NCBI RefSeq assembly: GCF_000974985.2 | Contig: NZ_LAVA02000052.1 | Coordinates: 1 to 64,000 of the forward strand | Length of the DNA: 64,000 bases | Source of the DNA: Streptomyces mangrovisoli | Lineage (GTDB): Bacteria > Actinomycetota > Actinomycetes > Streptomycetales > Streptomycetaceae | Reading direction: 5' to 3' | Shown here: positions 42,173 through 50,473 of the stretch, piece after piece | How the letters are laid out: the number at the start of each line of letters is the position of its first letter | How positions within the stretch are numbered: position 1 is the stretch's first letter | Notes under the pieces: model-generated | Told to the model about the DNA's origin: nothing | The model's input: only the letters and a program-made list of their open reading frames with translations | Databases searched by the model: none | Translations under genes and position numbers: made by a program

Positions 42173-43789
42173 TCACATCCGGAAGACGCCGAACTGGGGG
42201 TCACCCAGCGGCGCGTTGGCACAGGCGGTCAGTGCGAGTCCCAGCACCTGCCGGGTCTCCACCGGGTCGATGACGCCGTCGTCCCAGAGCCGGGCGGTGG
42301 CGTAGTAGGCGCTGCCCTGGCGTTCGTACTGGGCGCGGATCGGGGCCTTGAAGGCCTCCTCGTCCTCGGCGGGCCAGGACCCGCCGCCCGCCTCCAGCTG
42401 GTCCCGCTTGACGGTCGCGAGCACCGAGGCGGCCTGCTCGCCGCCCATGACGGAGATCTTGGCGCCGGGCCACATCCACAGGAAGCGGGGGGAGTAGGCG
42501 CGGCCGCACATCGAGTAGTTGCCCGCGCCGTAGGAGCCGCCGACGACGACGGTCAGCTTCGGCACCCGGGTGCAGGCGACCGCGGTCACCATCTTGGCGC
42601 CGTGCTTGGCGATGCCGCCCGCCTCGTAGTCCTTGCCGACCATGAAGCCGGAGATGTTCTGGAGGAACACCAGCGGGATGCCGCGCTGGTCGGCGAGCTC
42701 GATGAAGTGGGCGCCCTTCTGGGCGGACTCGGAGAACAGGATGCCGTTGTTGGCGACGACGGCCACCGGGTGCCCGTGGATCCGCGCGAAGCCGGTGACC
42801 AGGGTCTGCCCGAACTCCGCCTTGAACTCCGCGAACCGCGAGCCGTCGACGACGCGCCCGATGACCTCGCGGACGTCGTAGGGGGTGCGGGAGTCGACCG
42901 GCACCGCGCCGTACAGCCCGGAGGGGTCGACCTTGGGCTCGATCGCCGCGGTCACCTCCCAGGGCAGGGTGGAGCGCGCGGGCAGCGTGGCGACGATGTC
43001 GCGGACGATCCTGAGCGCGTGCGCGTCGTCCTCGGCGAGGTGGTCGGTGACGCCCGAGACGCGGGAGTGCACCTCGCCGCCGCCGAGCTCCTCGGCGGTC
43101 ACGACCTCGCCGGTGGCCGCCTTCACCAGCGGCGGGCCGCCCAGGAAGATCGTGCCCTGGTTCCGGACGATGACGGCCTCGTCGCTCATCGCGGGGACGT
43201 ACGCCCCGCCGGCCGTGCACGAGCCGAGGACGGCGGCGATCTGCGGGATGCCGGCCCCCGACATGCGGGCCTGGTTGTAGAAGATCCGCCCGAAGTGCTC
43301 CCGGTCGGGGAAGACCTCGTCCTGCATCGGCAGGAAGGCGCCGCCGGAGTCCACCAGGTACAGGCAGGGCAGCCGGTTCTCCAGGGCCACCTCCTGCGCG
43401 CGCAGGTGCTTCTTCACCGTCATCGGGTAGTACGTGCCGCCCTTGACGGTGGCGTCGTTGGCCACGATCACGCACTCGCGCCCGCTCACCCGGCCGATGC
43501 CGGCGATCACCCCGGCCGCCGGGGCCTGCCCGTCGTACATCCCCTCCGCGGCCAGCGGAGCCAGTTCCAGGAAGGGCGACCCGGGATCGAGCAGCGTGTC
43601 CACCCGGTCGCGCGGCAGCAGCTTGCCGCGCGCGGTGTGCCGGGCGCGCGCCTTCTCGCCGCCGCCGAGCCGCGCGGCGGCGAGCCTCGCGCGCAGCTCC
43701 TCGCCGAGCGCGCGGTGCGCCTCCTCGTTGGCTCGCCAGGCGTCCGACGCGGGGTCCGCCGCGCTCGTCAGCTCCGGTGCCTCGTGCAT
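42173..43789 (-). CDS. Acyl-CoA carboxylase beta subunit (MCC beta / AccD1 type)
   Basis: A 538-aa carboxyltransferase with the two crotonase-fold halves of biotin-dependent carboxylases. VSGRECVIVANDATVKGGTYYPMTVKK and SCTAGGAYVPAMSDE lie in the first half, and GGSYGAGNYSMCGRAYSPRFLWMWP in the second. It transfers CO2 from biotin to the acyl-CoA, probably 3-methylcrotonyl-CoA by context. I avoid a fixed symbol because mccB and accD1 are both used. The start has a weak Shine-Dalgarno. It is the first gene of a four-gene operon and divergent from a TetR regulator. Confidence 0.93.
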   Translation of the reverse strand: MHEAPELTSAADPASDAWRANEEAHRALGEELRARLAAARLGGGEKARARHTARGKLLPRDRVDTLLDPGSPFLELAPLAAEGMYDGQAPAAGVIAGIGRVSGRECVIVANDATVKGGTYYPMTVKKHLRAQEVALENRLPCLYLVDSGGAFLPMQDEVFPDREHFGRIFYNQARMSGAGIPQIAAVLGSCTAGGAYVPAMSDEAVIVRNQGTIFLGGPPLVKAATGEVVTAEELGGGEVHSRVSGVTDHLAEDDAHALRIVRDIVATLPARSTLPWEVTAAIEPKVDPSGLYGAVPVDSRTPYDVREVIGRVVDGSRFAEFKAEFGQTLVTGFARIHGHPVAVVANNGILFSESAQKGAHFIELADQRGIPLVFLQNISGFMVGKDYEAGGIAKHGAKMVTAVACTRVPKLTVVVGGSYGAGNYSMCGRAYSPRFLWMWPGAKISVMGGEQAASVLATVKRDQLEAGGGSWPAEDEEAFKAPIRAQYERQGSAYYATARLWDDGVIDPVETRQVLGLALTACANAPLGDPQFGVFRM

Positions 43790-43818
43790 TCTTGCGGCCC
43801 CTCACCCAGTGGTCGACT

Positions 43819-43863
43819 GTTAATGAGCGTTAACCATCTCCCTCAGGTTAACGACCGCTAACC
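43819..43863. promoter_or_regulatory. Two related operator-like palindromes between the MCC operon and tetR
   Basis: GTTAATGAGCGTTAAC (43819-43834) and GGTTAACGACCGCTAACC (43846-43863) share GTTAA...TTAAC or CTAACC arms, with centres 28 bp apart. They sit in the 95-bp divergent promoter and are good candidates for binding by the adjacent TetR protein. Confidence 0.75.
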
Positions 43864-43884
43864 TCCCTGTCTAGAATTGACTGC

Positions 43885-44484
43885 ATGGTCACCAGAACCG
43901 ACGCCCCCACCCGGCGTGAGCAGATCCTCAAGGAGGCCGCCCGCCTCTTCGCCGAGCGCGGTTTCCACGGCGTCGGGGTCGACGAGATAGGCGCCGCCGT
44001 CGGCATCAGCGGCCCCGGCCTGTACCGGCACTTCCCGGGCAAGGACGCGATGCTCGCCGAGCTGCTGGTGGGCATCAGCGGCCGGCTGCTGACCGGGGCC
44101 AAGCTCCGGCTCGCGGAGTCCGGCGCCGCCGCGGACCCGTCGGCGGTGCTGGACTCGCTCATCGAGGGCCATATCGACTTCGCCCTCGACGACCGCCCAC
44201 TGATCACCCTGCACGACCGTGAGCTGGACCGCCTGCGCGACAGCGACCGCAAGCTGGTGCGCCAGCTCCAGCGGCAGTACGTCGAGCTGTGGGTGGAGGT
44301 CGTACGGGAGCTGTATCCGGCCCTCACCGAACCGGCGGCGCGCTCCTCCGTGCACTCGGTCTTCGGCCTGCTGAACTCCACGCCCCATCTGGCCCGCCCC
44401 GGCGCGCTGCCCGGCCGCTCGGTCACGGCCGAGCTGCTGCACCGCATGGCGCGGGGCGCCTTCGCCGCCGCGGGTGCGGAGTGA
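43885..44484 (+). CDS. TetR-family regulator of the acyl-CoA/leucine catabolic genes
   Basis: A 199-aa TetR regulator. The helix-turn-helix spans about residues 27-50 (VGVDEIGAAVGISGPGLYRHF), followed by a helical ligand domain. It is divergent from the MCC operon, and upstream of the second acyl-CoA dehydrogenase on the same strand. Acyl-CoA or CoA intermediates are the likely ligands, by analogy with other regulators of this layout; this is inference. Confidence 0.9.
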   Translation: MVTRTDAPTRREQILKEAARLFAERGFHGVGVDEIGAAVGISGPGLYRHFPGKDAMLAELLVGISGRLLTGAKLRLAESGAAADPSAVLDSLIEGHIDFALDDRPLITLHDRELDRLRDSDRKLVRQLQRQYVELWVEVVRELYPALTEPAARSSVHSVFGLLNSTPHLARPGALPGRSVTAELLHRMARGAFAAAGAE

Positions 44485-44680
44485 CGCGCGCCGGCCGGTC
44501 CGAGGGGCGGGCGTTCGCCGCTGCGGAGTGACGAGCATTACGGGTCCGTGCACCGGCCGCCCCTGGACTCACCTCGATACCCGCCGGTACGGTTGAGTGA
44601 GCAAGCGCTTAGACAGGTGCCGTGACAGCGGCATGTGCCGTGGCGCTCGGACAGGACAGCCCCAGGCGGAGGAGGCGGCG

Positions 44681-45838
44681 GTGCGCCGTACTGTGTTCAA
44701 CGAGGACCACGAGGCGTTCCGGGAGACCCTGCGCGCCTTCATCGAGGCCGAGGTCGTCCCGGTCTACGACGAGTGGTTCGCCGCCGGCCAGGCGCCGCGC
44801 GACTTCTACTACAAGCTCGCCGAACTCGGCATCTTCGGCATCCGCGTGGACGAGGAGTTCGGCGGCGCCGGCATCGACTCGTACAAGTTCGAGGCCGTGA
44901 TGTACGAGGAGACCGCTCGCGCCGGTGTCCAGTTCGGCGGCTCCGGCGTGCACGTGCTGCTCGGCCTGCCGTACATCAAGATGCTCGCCACCGACGAGCA
45001 GAAGAAGCGCTTCCTGCCGAAGTTCGTCTCCGGCGAGGAGATGTGGGCCCTCGCGATGACCGAGCCGGGCACCGGCTCCGACCTCGCGGGCATGAAGACC
45101 ACCGCCAAGCTCAGCGAGGACGGCACGCACTACGTCCTCAACGGCGCCAAGACCTTCATCACCGGCGGCGTGCACGCCGACCGCGTGATCGTCTGCGCCC
45201 GCACCTCGGCGCCCAAGGAGGACGACCGCCGCTTCGGCATCTCCCTCTTCGCCGTCGACACCAAGTCCGAGGGCTACTCCGTCGGCCGCAAGCTCGACAA
45301 GCTGGGCCTGAAGACCTCCGACACCGCCGAGCTGGCGTTCGTCGACGTCAAGGTGCCCGTCGAGGACCTCCTCGGCGAGGAGAACAAGGGCTTCTCCTAC
45401 CTCGGCCACAACCTGGCCTCCGAGCGCTGGGGCATCGCCTTCGGCGCCTACGCCCAGGCCAAGGCCGCCGTCCGGTTCGCCAAGGAGTACGTCCAGGACC
45501 GCACGGTCTTCGGCAAGCCGGTCGCCTCCTTCCAGAACACCAAGTTCGAGCTGGCCGCCTGCCAGGCCGAGGTGGACGCGGCCGAGGCCGTCGCCGACCG
45601 CGCCCTGGAGGCCCTCGACGCGGGCGAGCTGACCCCCGCCGAGGCCGCCAGCGCCAAGCTGTTCTGCACCGAGGTCGCGCACCGCGTGATCGACCGCTGC
45701 CTCCAGCTGCACGGCGGCTACGGCTTCATGAACGAGTACCCGATCGCCCGCCTGTACGCGGACAACCGGGTCAACCGCATCTACGGCGGCACCAACGAGA
45801 TCATGAAGACGATCATCGCCAAGGACATGGGTCTGTAA
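44681..45838 (+). CDS. Acyl-CoA dehydrogenase, long-chain type catalytic arrangement
   Basis: A 385-aa acyl-CoA dehydrogenase with FAD/substrate motifs MTEPGTGSDLAGMK and LHGGYGFMNEYPIARLYAD. The usual medium-chain catalytic Glu position reads IYGGTNE (Gly instead of Glu), as in long-chain enzymes. The base is then probably E248 in NLASERWGIAFGA. GTG 44681 has GGAGGAGG 5 nt upstream. A TesB thioesterase follows 34 bp later, so the pair may process fatty acyl-CoAs. Confidence 0.92.
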   Translation: MRRTVFNEDHEAFRETLRAFIEAEVVPVYDEWFAAGQAPRDFYYKLAELGIFGIRVDEEFGGAGIDSYKFEAVMYEETARAGVQFGGSGVHVLLGLPYIKMLATDEQKKRFLPKFVSGEEMWALAMTEPGTGSDLAGMKTTAKLSEDGTHYVLNGAKTFITGGVHADRVIVCARTSAPKEDDRRFGISLFAVDTKSEGYSVGRKLDKLGLKTSDTAELAFVDVKVPVEDLLGEENKGFSYLGHNLASERWGIAFGAYAQAKAAVRFAKEYVQDRTVFGKPVASFQNTKFELAACQAEVDAAEAVADRALEALDAGELTPAEAASAKLFCTEVAHRVIDRCLQLHGGYGFMNEYPIARLYADNRVNRIYGGTNEIMKTIIAKDMGL

Positions 45839-45872
45839 GCGGCCGGCAATCACTGGCCTATACAACTGACTC

Positions 45873-46748
45873 ATGAGCCAGGCACTTCAGGACCTCCTCG
45901 ATCTGCTCGACCTCGAGCAGATCGAGGAGGACATCTTCCGCGGCCGGTCCCGGTCCGCCGTCGTCCCCCGCGTCTTCGGCGGGCAGGTCGCGGCGCAGGC
46001 GCTGGTCGCCGCGGGGCGCACCGTCCCCGCCGAGCGGCACGCACACTCCCTGCACGCGTACTTCCTGCGCCCCGGGGACCCGGGCGCGCCGATCGTCTAC
46101 ACCGTCGAGCGCATCCGTGACGGGCGCTCCTTCACCACCCGGCGGGTGGTCGCGGTGCAGCACGGCCGGCCGATCTTCGCGCTGTCGGCGTCCTTCCAGG
46201 TCTTCGAGGACGGCCTCGACCACCAGACCCCGATGCCGCCCGCGCCCGACCCGGCCACCCTGCCGACCTCCCAGGAGCGGCTGCGCGGCTACGGCCACCT
46301 CGACCCGGTGGTCGTGGAGAAGTTCGTCGAGGCGCGCGAGGCGGTGGACCTGCGCTATGTCGAGGATCCGCCGTTCGGCCGGTTCGGCGAGCCGCGCGAG
46401 CCGCACTCCCAGGTCTGGTTCCGCACCAACGGCAAGCTCGCGGACGACCCCCTGCTGCACGTCGTGCTCGCCACGTACGTCTCCGACATGACCCTGCTCG
46501 ACTCGGTCCTGCTCGCGCACGGGCGCGGCGGCTGGGCGGTCGGCGACGTCGTCGGCGCCTCCCTCGACCACGCGATGTGGTTCCACCGGCCGTTCCGCGC
46601 GGACGAGTGGCTGCTGTACGACCAGGAGTCCCCGTCCGCGTCCGGCGGGCGCGGCCTCGGCCAGGCCCGCATCTACACGCAGGACGGGAGCCTCGCGATC
46701 TCCGTCATCCAGGAGGGCGTGATCCGCGTCCCGCACGGCGAGGACTGA
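45873..46748 (+). CDS. tesB: Acyl-CoA thioesterase II (TesB family)
   Basis: A 291-aa double-hotdog thioesterase hydrolysing medium- to long-chain acyl-CoAs. The N-terminus MSQALQDLLDLLDLEQIEE and the VFGGQVAAQALVAA, HSLHAYFLRPGD and SDMTLLDSVLLAHG segments are close to E. coli TesB. It likely shares a transcript with the acyl-CoA dehydrogenase before it. Codons 7-20 contain an exceptionally strong inverted repeat that could fold near the ribosome entry site. Confidence 0.93.
   Translation: MSQALQDLLDLLDLEQIEEDIFRGRSRSAVVPRVFGGQVAAQALVAAGRTVPAERHAHSLHAYFLRPGDPGAPIVYTVERIRDGRSFTTRRVVAVQHGRPIFALSASFQVFEDGLDHQTPMPPAPDPATLPTSQERLRGYGHLDPVVVEKFVEAREAVDLRYVEDPPFGRFGEPREPHSQVWFRTNGKLADDPLLHVVLATYVSDMTLLDSVLLAHGRGGWAVGDVVGASLDHAMWFHRPFRADEWLLYDQESPSASGGRGLGQARIYTQDGSLAISVIQEGVIRVPHGED
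45893..45930. repeat. Perfect 18-bp inverted repeat inside the tesB 5' coding end
   Basis: Arms 45893-45910 and 45913-45930 are exact reverse complements with only two bases between. The repeat begins 20 nt into the coding sequence. It encodes a conserved stretch of TesB, so part of the symmetry follows from the peptide. Confidence 0.9.
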
Positions 46749-46852
46749 GCGCGGACCTCCCGCTCTCGTGAGGAGGCCGGGCGCTCTTCCCGGGCGAGCC
46801 GGCTCGGGCGGCCCCGGACGGGGCGGCCCCGGGCAGCCCCCGGCCGGCCGGC

Positions 46853-47692
46853 TCAGGCGGCCGGGACGCCCCGGTCGGCGCTGGTGGCGGGGTCCGCCGC
46901 CAGGCCCGCCGCGTCCAGCAGGTACGCCGTCATCGGGTCGTAGTGGCGCGGGCTGCGCACATGGTCGTCGAGGGGTACCGCCACCTGGAGGGTGCCCTCG
47001 GCCTCGGCCAGGAACAGCGCCGGGTCGTTGCAGTCCGCGTAGCCGACGGAGTCGACGCCGTGCCGGGCCGCGTACCCCGCCCAGCCGTGGTCGGCGACCA
47101 CCAGGTCGGGCAGCGGGCGGCCCTCGCGTTCCAGGGCGGTGAGGATCTGCCGCATCGGCTCGCCCGAGTGGGTGTGCCACAGCGTGGCCCCGTGCTCCAG
47201 GACCGCCACGTCCGCGAACTGCATGACGTAGCCCTCGTCCGTCTGGAGCTCCTCCGGGATGACGACGATCTCGCAGCCCGCGGCGCGCAGCGCGACCGCC
47301 GTCGCGCGGTGCACGTCCAGCAGGCCGCCGGGGTGACCGGTGGCCAGCAGCACCCGCTGCCGTCCCTCGGCCGCCTTTCTCAGCCGGCCCGCCAGCCGCT
47401 CCAGGGCGTCGATCGTCAGCTCGGGGTCGATGGTGTCCTGCCCGTAGCGGTGCTCCGGGTCGTCGTTCACGCCCACCCGCTCCGCCATCACCGCGAGCAC
47501 GTCCTGCTCGTCGCGCCACCGGTCCCCGAGCTCCAGGCCGAGCCAGTAGTGACGGTCGCCGTTCGCCAGCTTGCGGTAGTGCAGCAGGTTGTTCTCACGG
47601 GGGGTGGCCACCTCCCCGGCGATGCGGGTGCGCTTCAGGTGGTCGACGAGCTCGGCGCGGCTGGGTGTCCCGGGTATCGGCATGACAACCAT
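46853..47692 (-). CDS. Putative phosphatase-like protein of unknown substrate
   Basis: A 279-aa cytoplasmic protein of a family often called phosphatase in streptomycetes. I see conserved stretches ATGHPGGLLDVHRATA, HTHSGEPMR, VVADHGWAGYAARHG and GYADCNDPALF, rich in His and Asp and consistent with a metal site, but no classical HAD or PTP motif. The enzymatic label is weak. It lies downstream of the PucR gene on the same strand. The start may be ATG 47692 or ATG 47683, both with poor Shine-Dalgarno. Confidence 0.7.
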   Translation of the reverse strand: MVVMPIPGTPSRAELVDHLKRTRIAGEVATPRENNLLHYRKLANGDRHYWLGLELGDRWRDEQDVLAVMAERVGVNDDPEHRYGQDTIDPELTIDALERLAGRLRKAAEGRQRVLLATGHPGGLLDVHRATAVALRAAGCEIVVIPEELQTDEGYVMQFADVAVLEHGATLWHTHSGEPMRQILTALEREGRPLPDLVVADHGWAGYAARHGVDSVGYADCNDPALFLAEAEGTLQVAVPLDDHVRSPRHYDPMTAYLLDAAGLAADPATSADRGVPAA

Positions 47693-47750
47693 TGTGGAGC
47701 AGCACACTGTGACCGTCCCCACTGTCCCGCAGCCCGGGATGGGACGTGCG

Positions 47751-49307
47751 TCACTGCCCGGCCGTGCGCGGCGCCCTGCCCAGCGCGAACCACAGCTCCA
47801 TCCGTACGTCCGGGTCGTCCAGGTCGGTCTCCAGCAGGGCCGCGCAGCGGGCGATCCGCTGGCGCACGGTGTTGCGGTGCACGCCGAGCGCCACCGCCGT
47901 ACGGTCCCAACTTCCGTGCAGGGAAAGCCAGGTGCGCAGGGTCTCGGTGAGTGCCGGGGCCGCGGCGATCGGCGCGAGCAGGGCGCTCGCGTGGGCGGCG
48001 GCGTCCGCGTCGGGCACCAGGTCGGCGAGGGCGGTGCGGGCGCCGTGCCGGACCAGCGGGCTACGGGTGGCCCGCGCGCGGGCCAGCGCGCGGGCGGCCT
48101 GCGCGTCGGCGGCCGGCCAGTCCGGCGCGGCGGCCGGCGCGCTGACGCCGAGCGTCCAGCCGGGCTGCGGCTCCGGCGCGCGATCGGCCGGCACCAGGAC
48201 CCGTACGACGTCGTCCGCGAGGTCGACCAGCGGGGAGCCGAGGGCCGCGCCCAGCGCCGAGGCGGCCACCGGGTCCGCGGCCTGCGCGTCCGGCCGGGCG
48301 TGCACCACCAGCCGGTCCCCGGTCCCGAGCAGCGGCGCGACCTCGGCGGGCGGCGCCCCGAGCAGCAGCCGCACCAGCGCCGACGAGCGGGCCGCGCCCG
48401 CCCCGCTGTGGTGCTCCCCGGTCAGCAGCGAGAGCAGCACGGCGGCGACGGAGGCGATCGTGTGGTCCCCGGGCTCCCGCCGCGCCGCGGCGACCCCGAG
48501 CACGAAGCCGCCTCCGGCGCCGAGCGCGTAGGCGGCGAGATGCACCCCGGCGACGGTGTCGGTCGCGGAGGCGGGCGCCCCGGCCCGCCCGGGCCGCACG
48601 ACCCGCGCCAGCGCGTCGAGCGCCGCGCCCGCGGGATCGTCGGCGTCCGCGGGATCGGCGGCGGCGCCCGCGGGGTTCGCGGGCGCGGTCGCGGGCGTAC
48701 TCCCCGCCTCCGCGATCCGTGTCCCGTCCGGTCCGTACAGCACCGCCCGGCCGTCCACCCGGCGGGCCAGCCGGCGCAGGACCGAGGGGACCGGGTCGGG
48801 GCGGGCGGCGGCGGAGGCGAGGCTCTGCTGGGCCTCGGTGACCCGGCGCAGCTCGGCCAGCCGGGCCTGCGCCATGAGCTGCCAGACCGCGCGCGCGATG
48901 CCGGAGAACGTGGTCTGCGGCGGCACCTCGAGCAGCGGCAGGCCGTGGGTGTCGCAGGCGGCGACCAGGGCGGGCGGGACCGTGTCGTGCACGGGCGCCA
49001 GCCCGAAGCCCAGGGCGGCCCCGCCGGCCGCGACGATCCGGGCGACGTAGGAGTCGAAGTACGCGGCGGCGGCCCCGTCGGCCGCCGTGTCGCCCAGCAC
49101 CCCCTCCGGGATGTGCACGCCCGCCGAGAGCAGCAGCTCGCCGCCCAGCAGATAGGGATACGGGTCGGCCATCTCCGAGGTGTGCACCCAGTGGATCGCG
49201 GTGTCCTCGGCGGCCGGCCCGGCGATCCGCCGCAGCGCCAGGTCCTCCCGGGCCAGCAGGGCGGTCAGCGGCACGGGCGGCGAGGGCGGGACCGCGGGAT
49301 CCGGCAT
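47751..49307 (-). CDS. PucR-family transcriptional regulator
   Basis: A 518-aa regulator with an N-terminal PucR domain (about residues 10-130, LTALLAREDLALRRIAG to LLEVPPQTTFSGIARAVW), a GGDEF-like middle and a C-terminal PucR helix-turn-helix (LSLHGSWDRTAVALGVHRNTVRQRI). PucR proteins often regulate purine, GABA or polyamine catabolism. It is divergent from the ureohydrolase/TPP-enzyme pair and probably controls it. ATG 49307 is preceded by GGAGGGA; ATG 49325 also has an AGGA at good spacing. Confidence 0.9.
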   Translation of the reverse strand: MPDPAVPPSPPVPLTALLAREDLALRRIAGPAAEDTAIHWVHTSEMADPYPYLLGGELLLSAGVHIPEGVLGDTAADGAAAAYFDSYVARIVAAGGAALGFGLAPVHDTVPPALVAACDTHGLPLLEVPPQTTFSGIARAVWQLMAQARLAELRRVTEAQQSLASAAARPDPVPSVLRRLARRVDGRAVLYGPDGTRIAEAGSTPATAPANPAGAAADPADADDPAGAALDALARVVRPGRAGAPASATDTVAGVHLAAYALGAGGGFVLGVAAARREPGDHTIASVAAVLLSLLTGEHHSGAGAARSSALVRLLLGAPPAEVAPLLGTGDRLVVHARPDAQAADPVAASALGAALGSPLVDLADDVVRVLVPADRAPEPQPGWTLGVSAPAAAPDWPAADAQAARALARARATRSPLVRHGARTALADLVPDADAAAHASALLAPIAAAPALTETLRTWLSLHGSWDRTAVALGVHRNTVRQRIARCAALLETDLDDPDVRMELWFALGRAPRTAGQ

Positions 49308-49496
49308 GGTGTGCGTTCCCTCCATGAGATCCGTCCTCGATGGATGAAACGTACACTTCGCAGCCGCCCTCCGGCGACCTAGGGTCGGTCCGGAGGCGCG
49401 GCCCCGTCCAAGGCCGCGCTCCTGGTCACCACCCCCCATAGAGTCGGACAAGAGCGGTACATACGCGGCGAAGCGTAGGAAAGAAGGCAGTACCTC

Positions 49497-50468
49497 ATGA
49501 GCAGCAACGGCACGTTCCGGGGCCCCGTCGACTCCTCGCGCATCCCGCGGTACGCGGGCCCCGCGACCTTCGCCCGGCTGCCCCGCCTGGACGAGGTCGG
49601 CACGGCCGACGTCGCCGTCGTGGGCGTGCCGTTCGACTCCGGCGTCTCCTACCGCCCCGGCGCCCGCTTCGGCGGCAACGCCATCCGTGAGGCCTCCCGC
49701 CTGCTGCGCCCCTACAACCCGGCGCAGGACGCCTCCCCCTTCGCCCTCGCCCAGGTCGCGGACGGCGGCGACATCGCCGTGAACCCGTTCAACATCAACG
49801 AGGCCGTCGAGACGATCGAGGCCGCCGCCGACGACCTGCTCGGCACCGGCGCCCGCCTGATGACCCTCGGCGGCGACCACACCATCGCCCTGCCGCTGCT
49901 GCGCTCGGTCGCGAAGAAGCACGGCCCGGTCGCCCTGCTGCACTTCGACGCCCACCTCGACACCTGGGACACCTACTTCGGCGCCGAGTACACCCACGGC
50001 ACCCCGTTCCGCCGGGCGGTCGAGGAGGGCATCCTCGACACCGAGGCGCTCTCCCACGTCGGCACCCGCGGCCCGCTCTACGGCAAGCAGGACCTCACCG
50101 ACGACGAGAAGCTCGGCTTCGGCATCGTCACCTCCGCGGACGTCTACCGCCGCGGCGCCGACGAGATCGCCGACCAGCTGCGCCAGCGCATCGGCGACCG
50201 CCCGCTCTACATCTCCATCGACATCGACTGCCTCGACCCGGCGCACGCGCCCGGCACCGGCACCCCCGAGGCGGGCGGCATGACCTCCCGCGAGCTCCTG
50301 GAGATCCTGCGCGGCCTCGCCTCCTGCAACCTGGTCTCCGCGGATGTCGTCGAGGTGGCGCCCGCGTACGATCACGCCGAGATCACGTCGGTGGCCGCCT
50401 CGCACACGGCGTACGAACTCACCACGATCATGTCCCGCCAGATCGCCGAGGCCCGGAAGGACGCGTAG
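49497..50468 (+). CDS. speB: Agmatinase/guanidinobutyrase-type ureohydrolase
   Basis: A 323-aa manganese ureohydrolase of the arginase superfamily that releases urea from a guanidino compound. Metal ligands are H128 (GGDHT), D151, H153 and D155 (DAHLD), and D242/D244 (SIDIDCLDPAHAPGTGTPE). The sequence does not settle whether it prefers agmatine or 4-guanidinobutyrate. Streptomyces homologues are usually labelled speB, hence the symbol. The adjacent TPP enzyme makes guanidinobutyrate plausible. It is divergent from the PucR gene, and 5 bp separate its stop from the next start. Confidence 0.92.
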   Translation: MSSNGTFRGPVDSSRIPRYAGPATFARLPRLDEVGTADVAVVGVPFDSGVSYRPGARFGGNAIREASRLLRPYNPAQDASPFALAQVADGGDIAVNPFNINEAVETIEAAADDLLGTGARLMTLGGDHTIALPLLRSVAKKHGPVALLHFDAHLDTWDTYFGAEYTHGTPFRRAVEEGILDTEALSHVGTRGPLYGKQDLTDDEKLGFGIVTSADVYRRGADEIADQLRQRIGDRPLYISIDIDCLDPAHAPGTGTPEAGGMTSRELLEILRGLASCNLVSADVVEVAPAYDHAEITSVAASHTAYELTTIMSRQIAEARKDA

Positions 50469-50473
50469 GCGCC

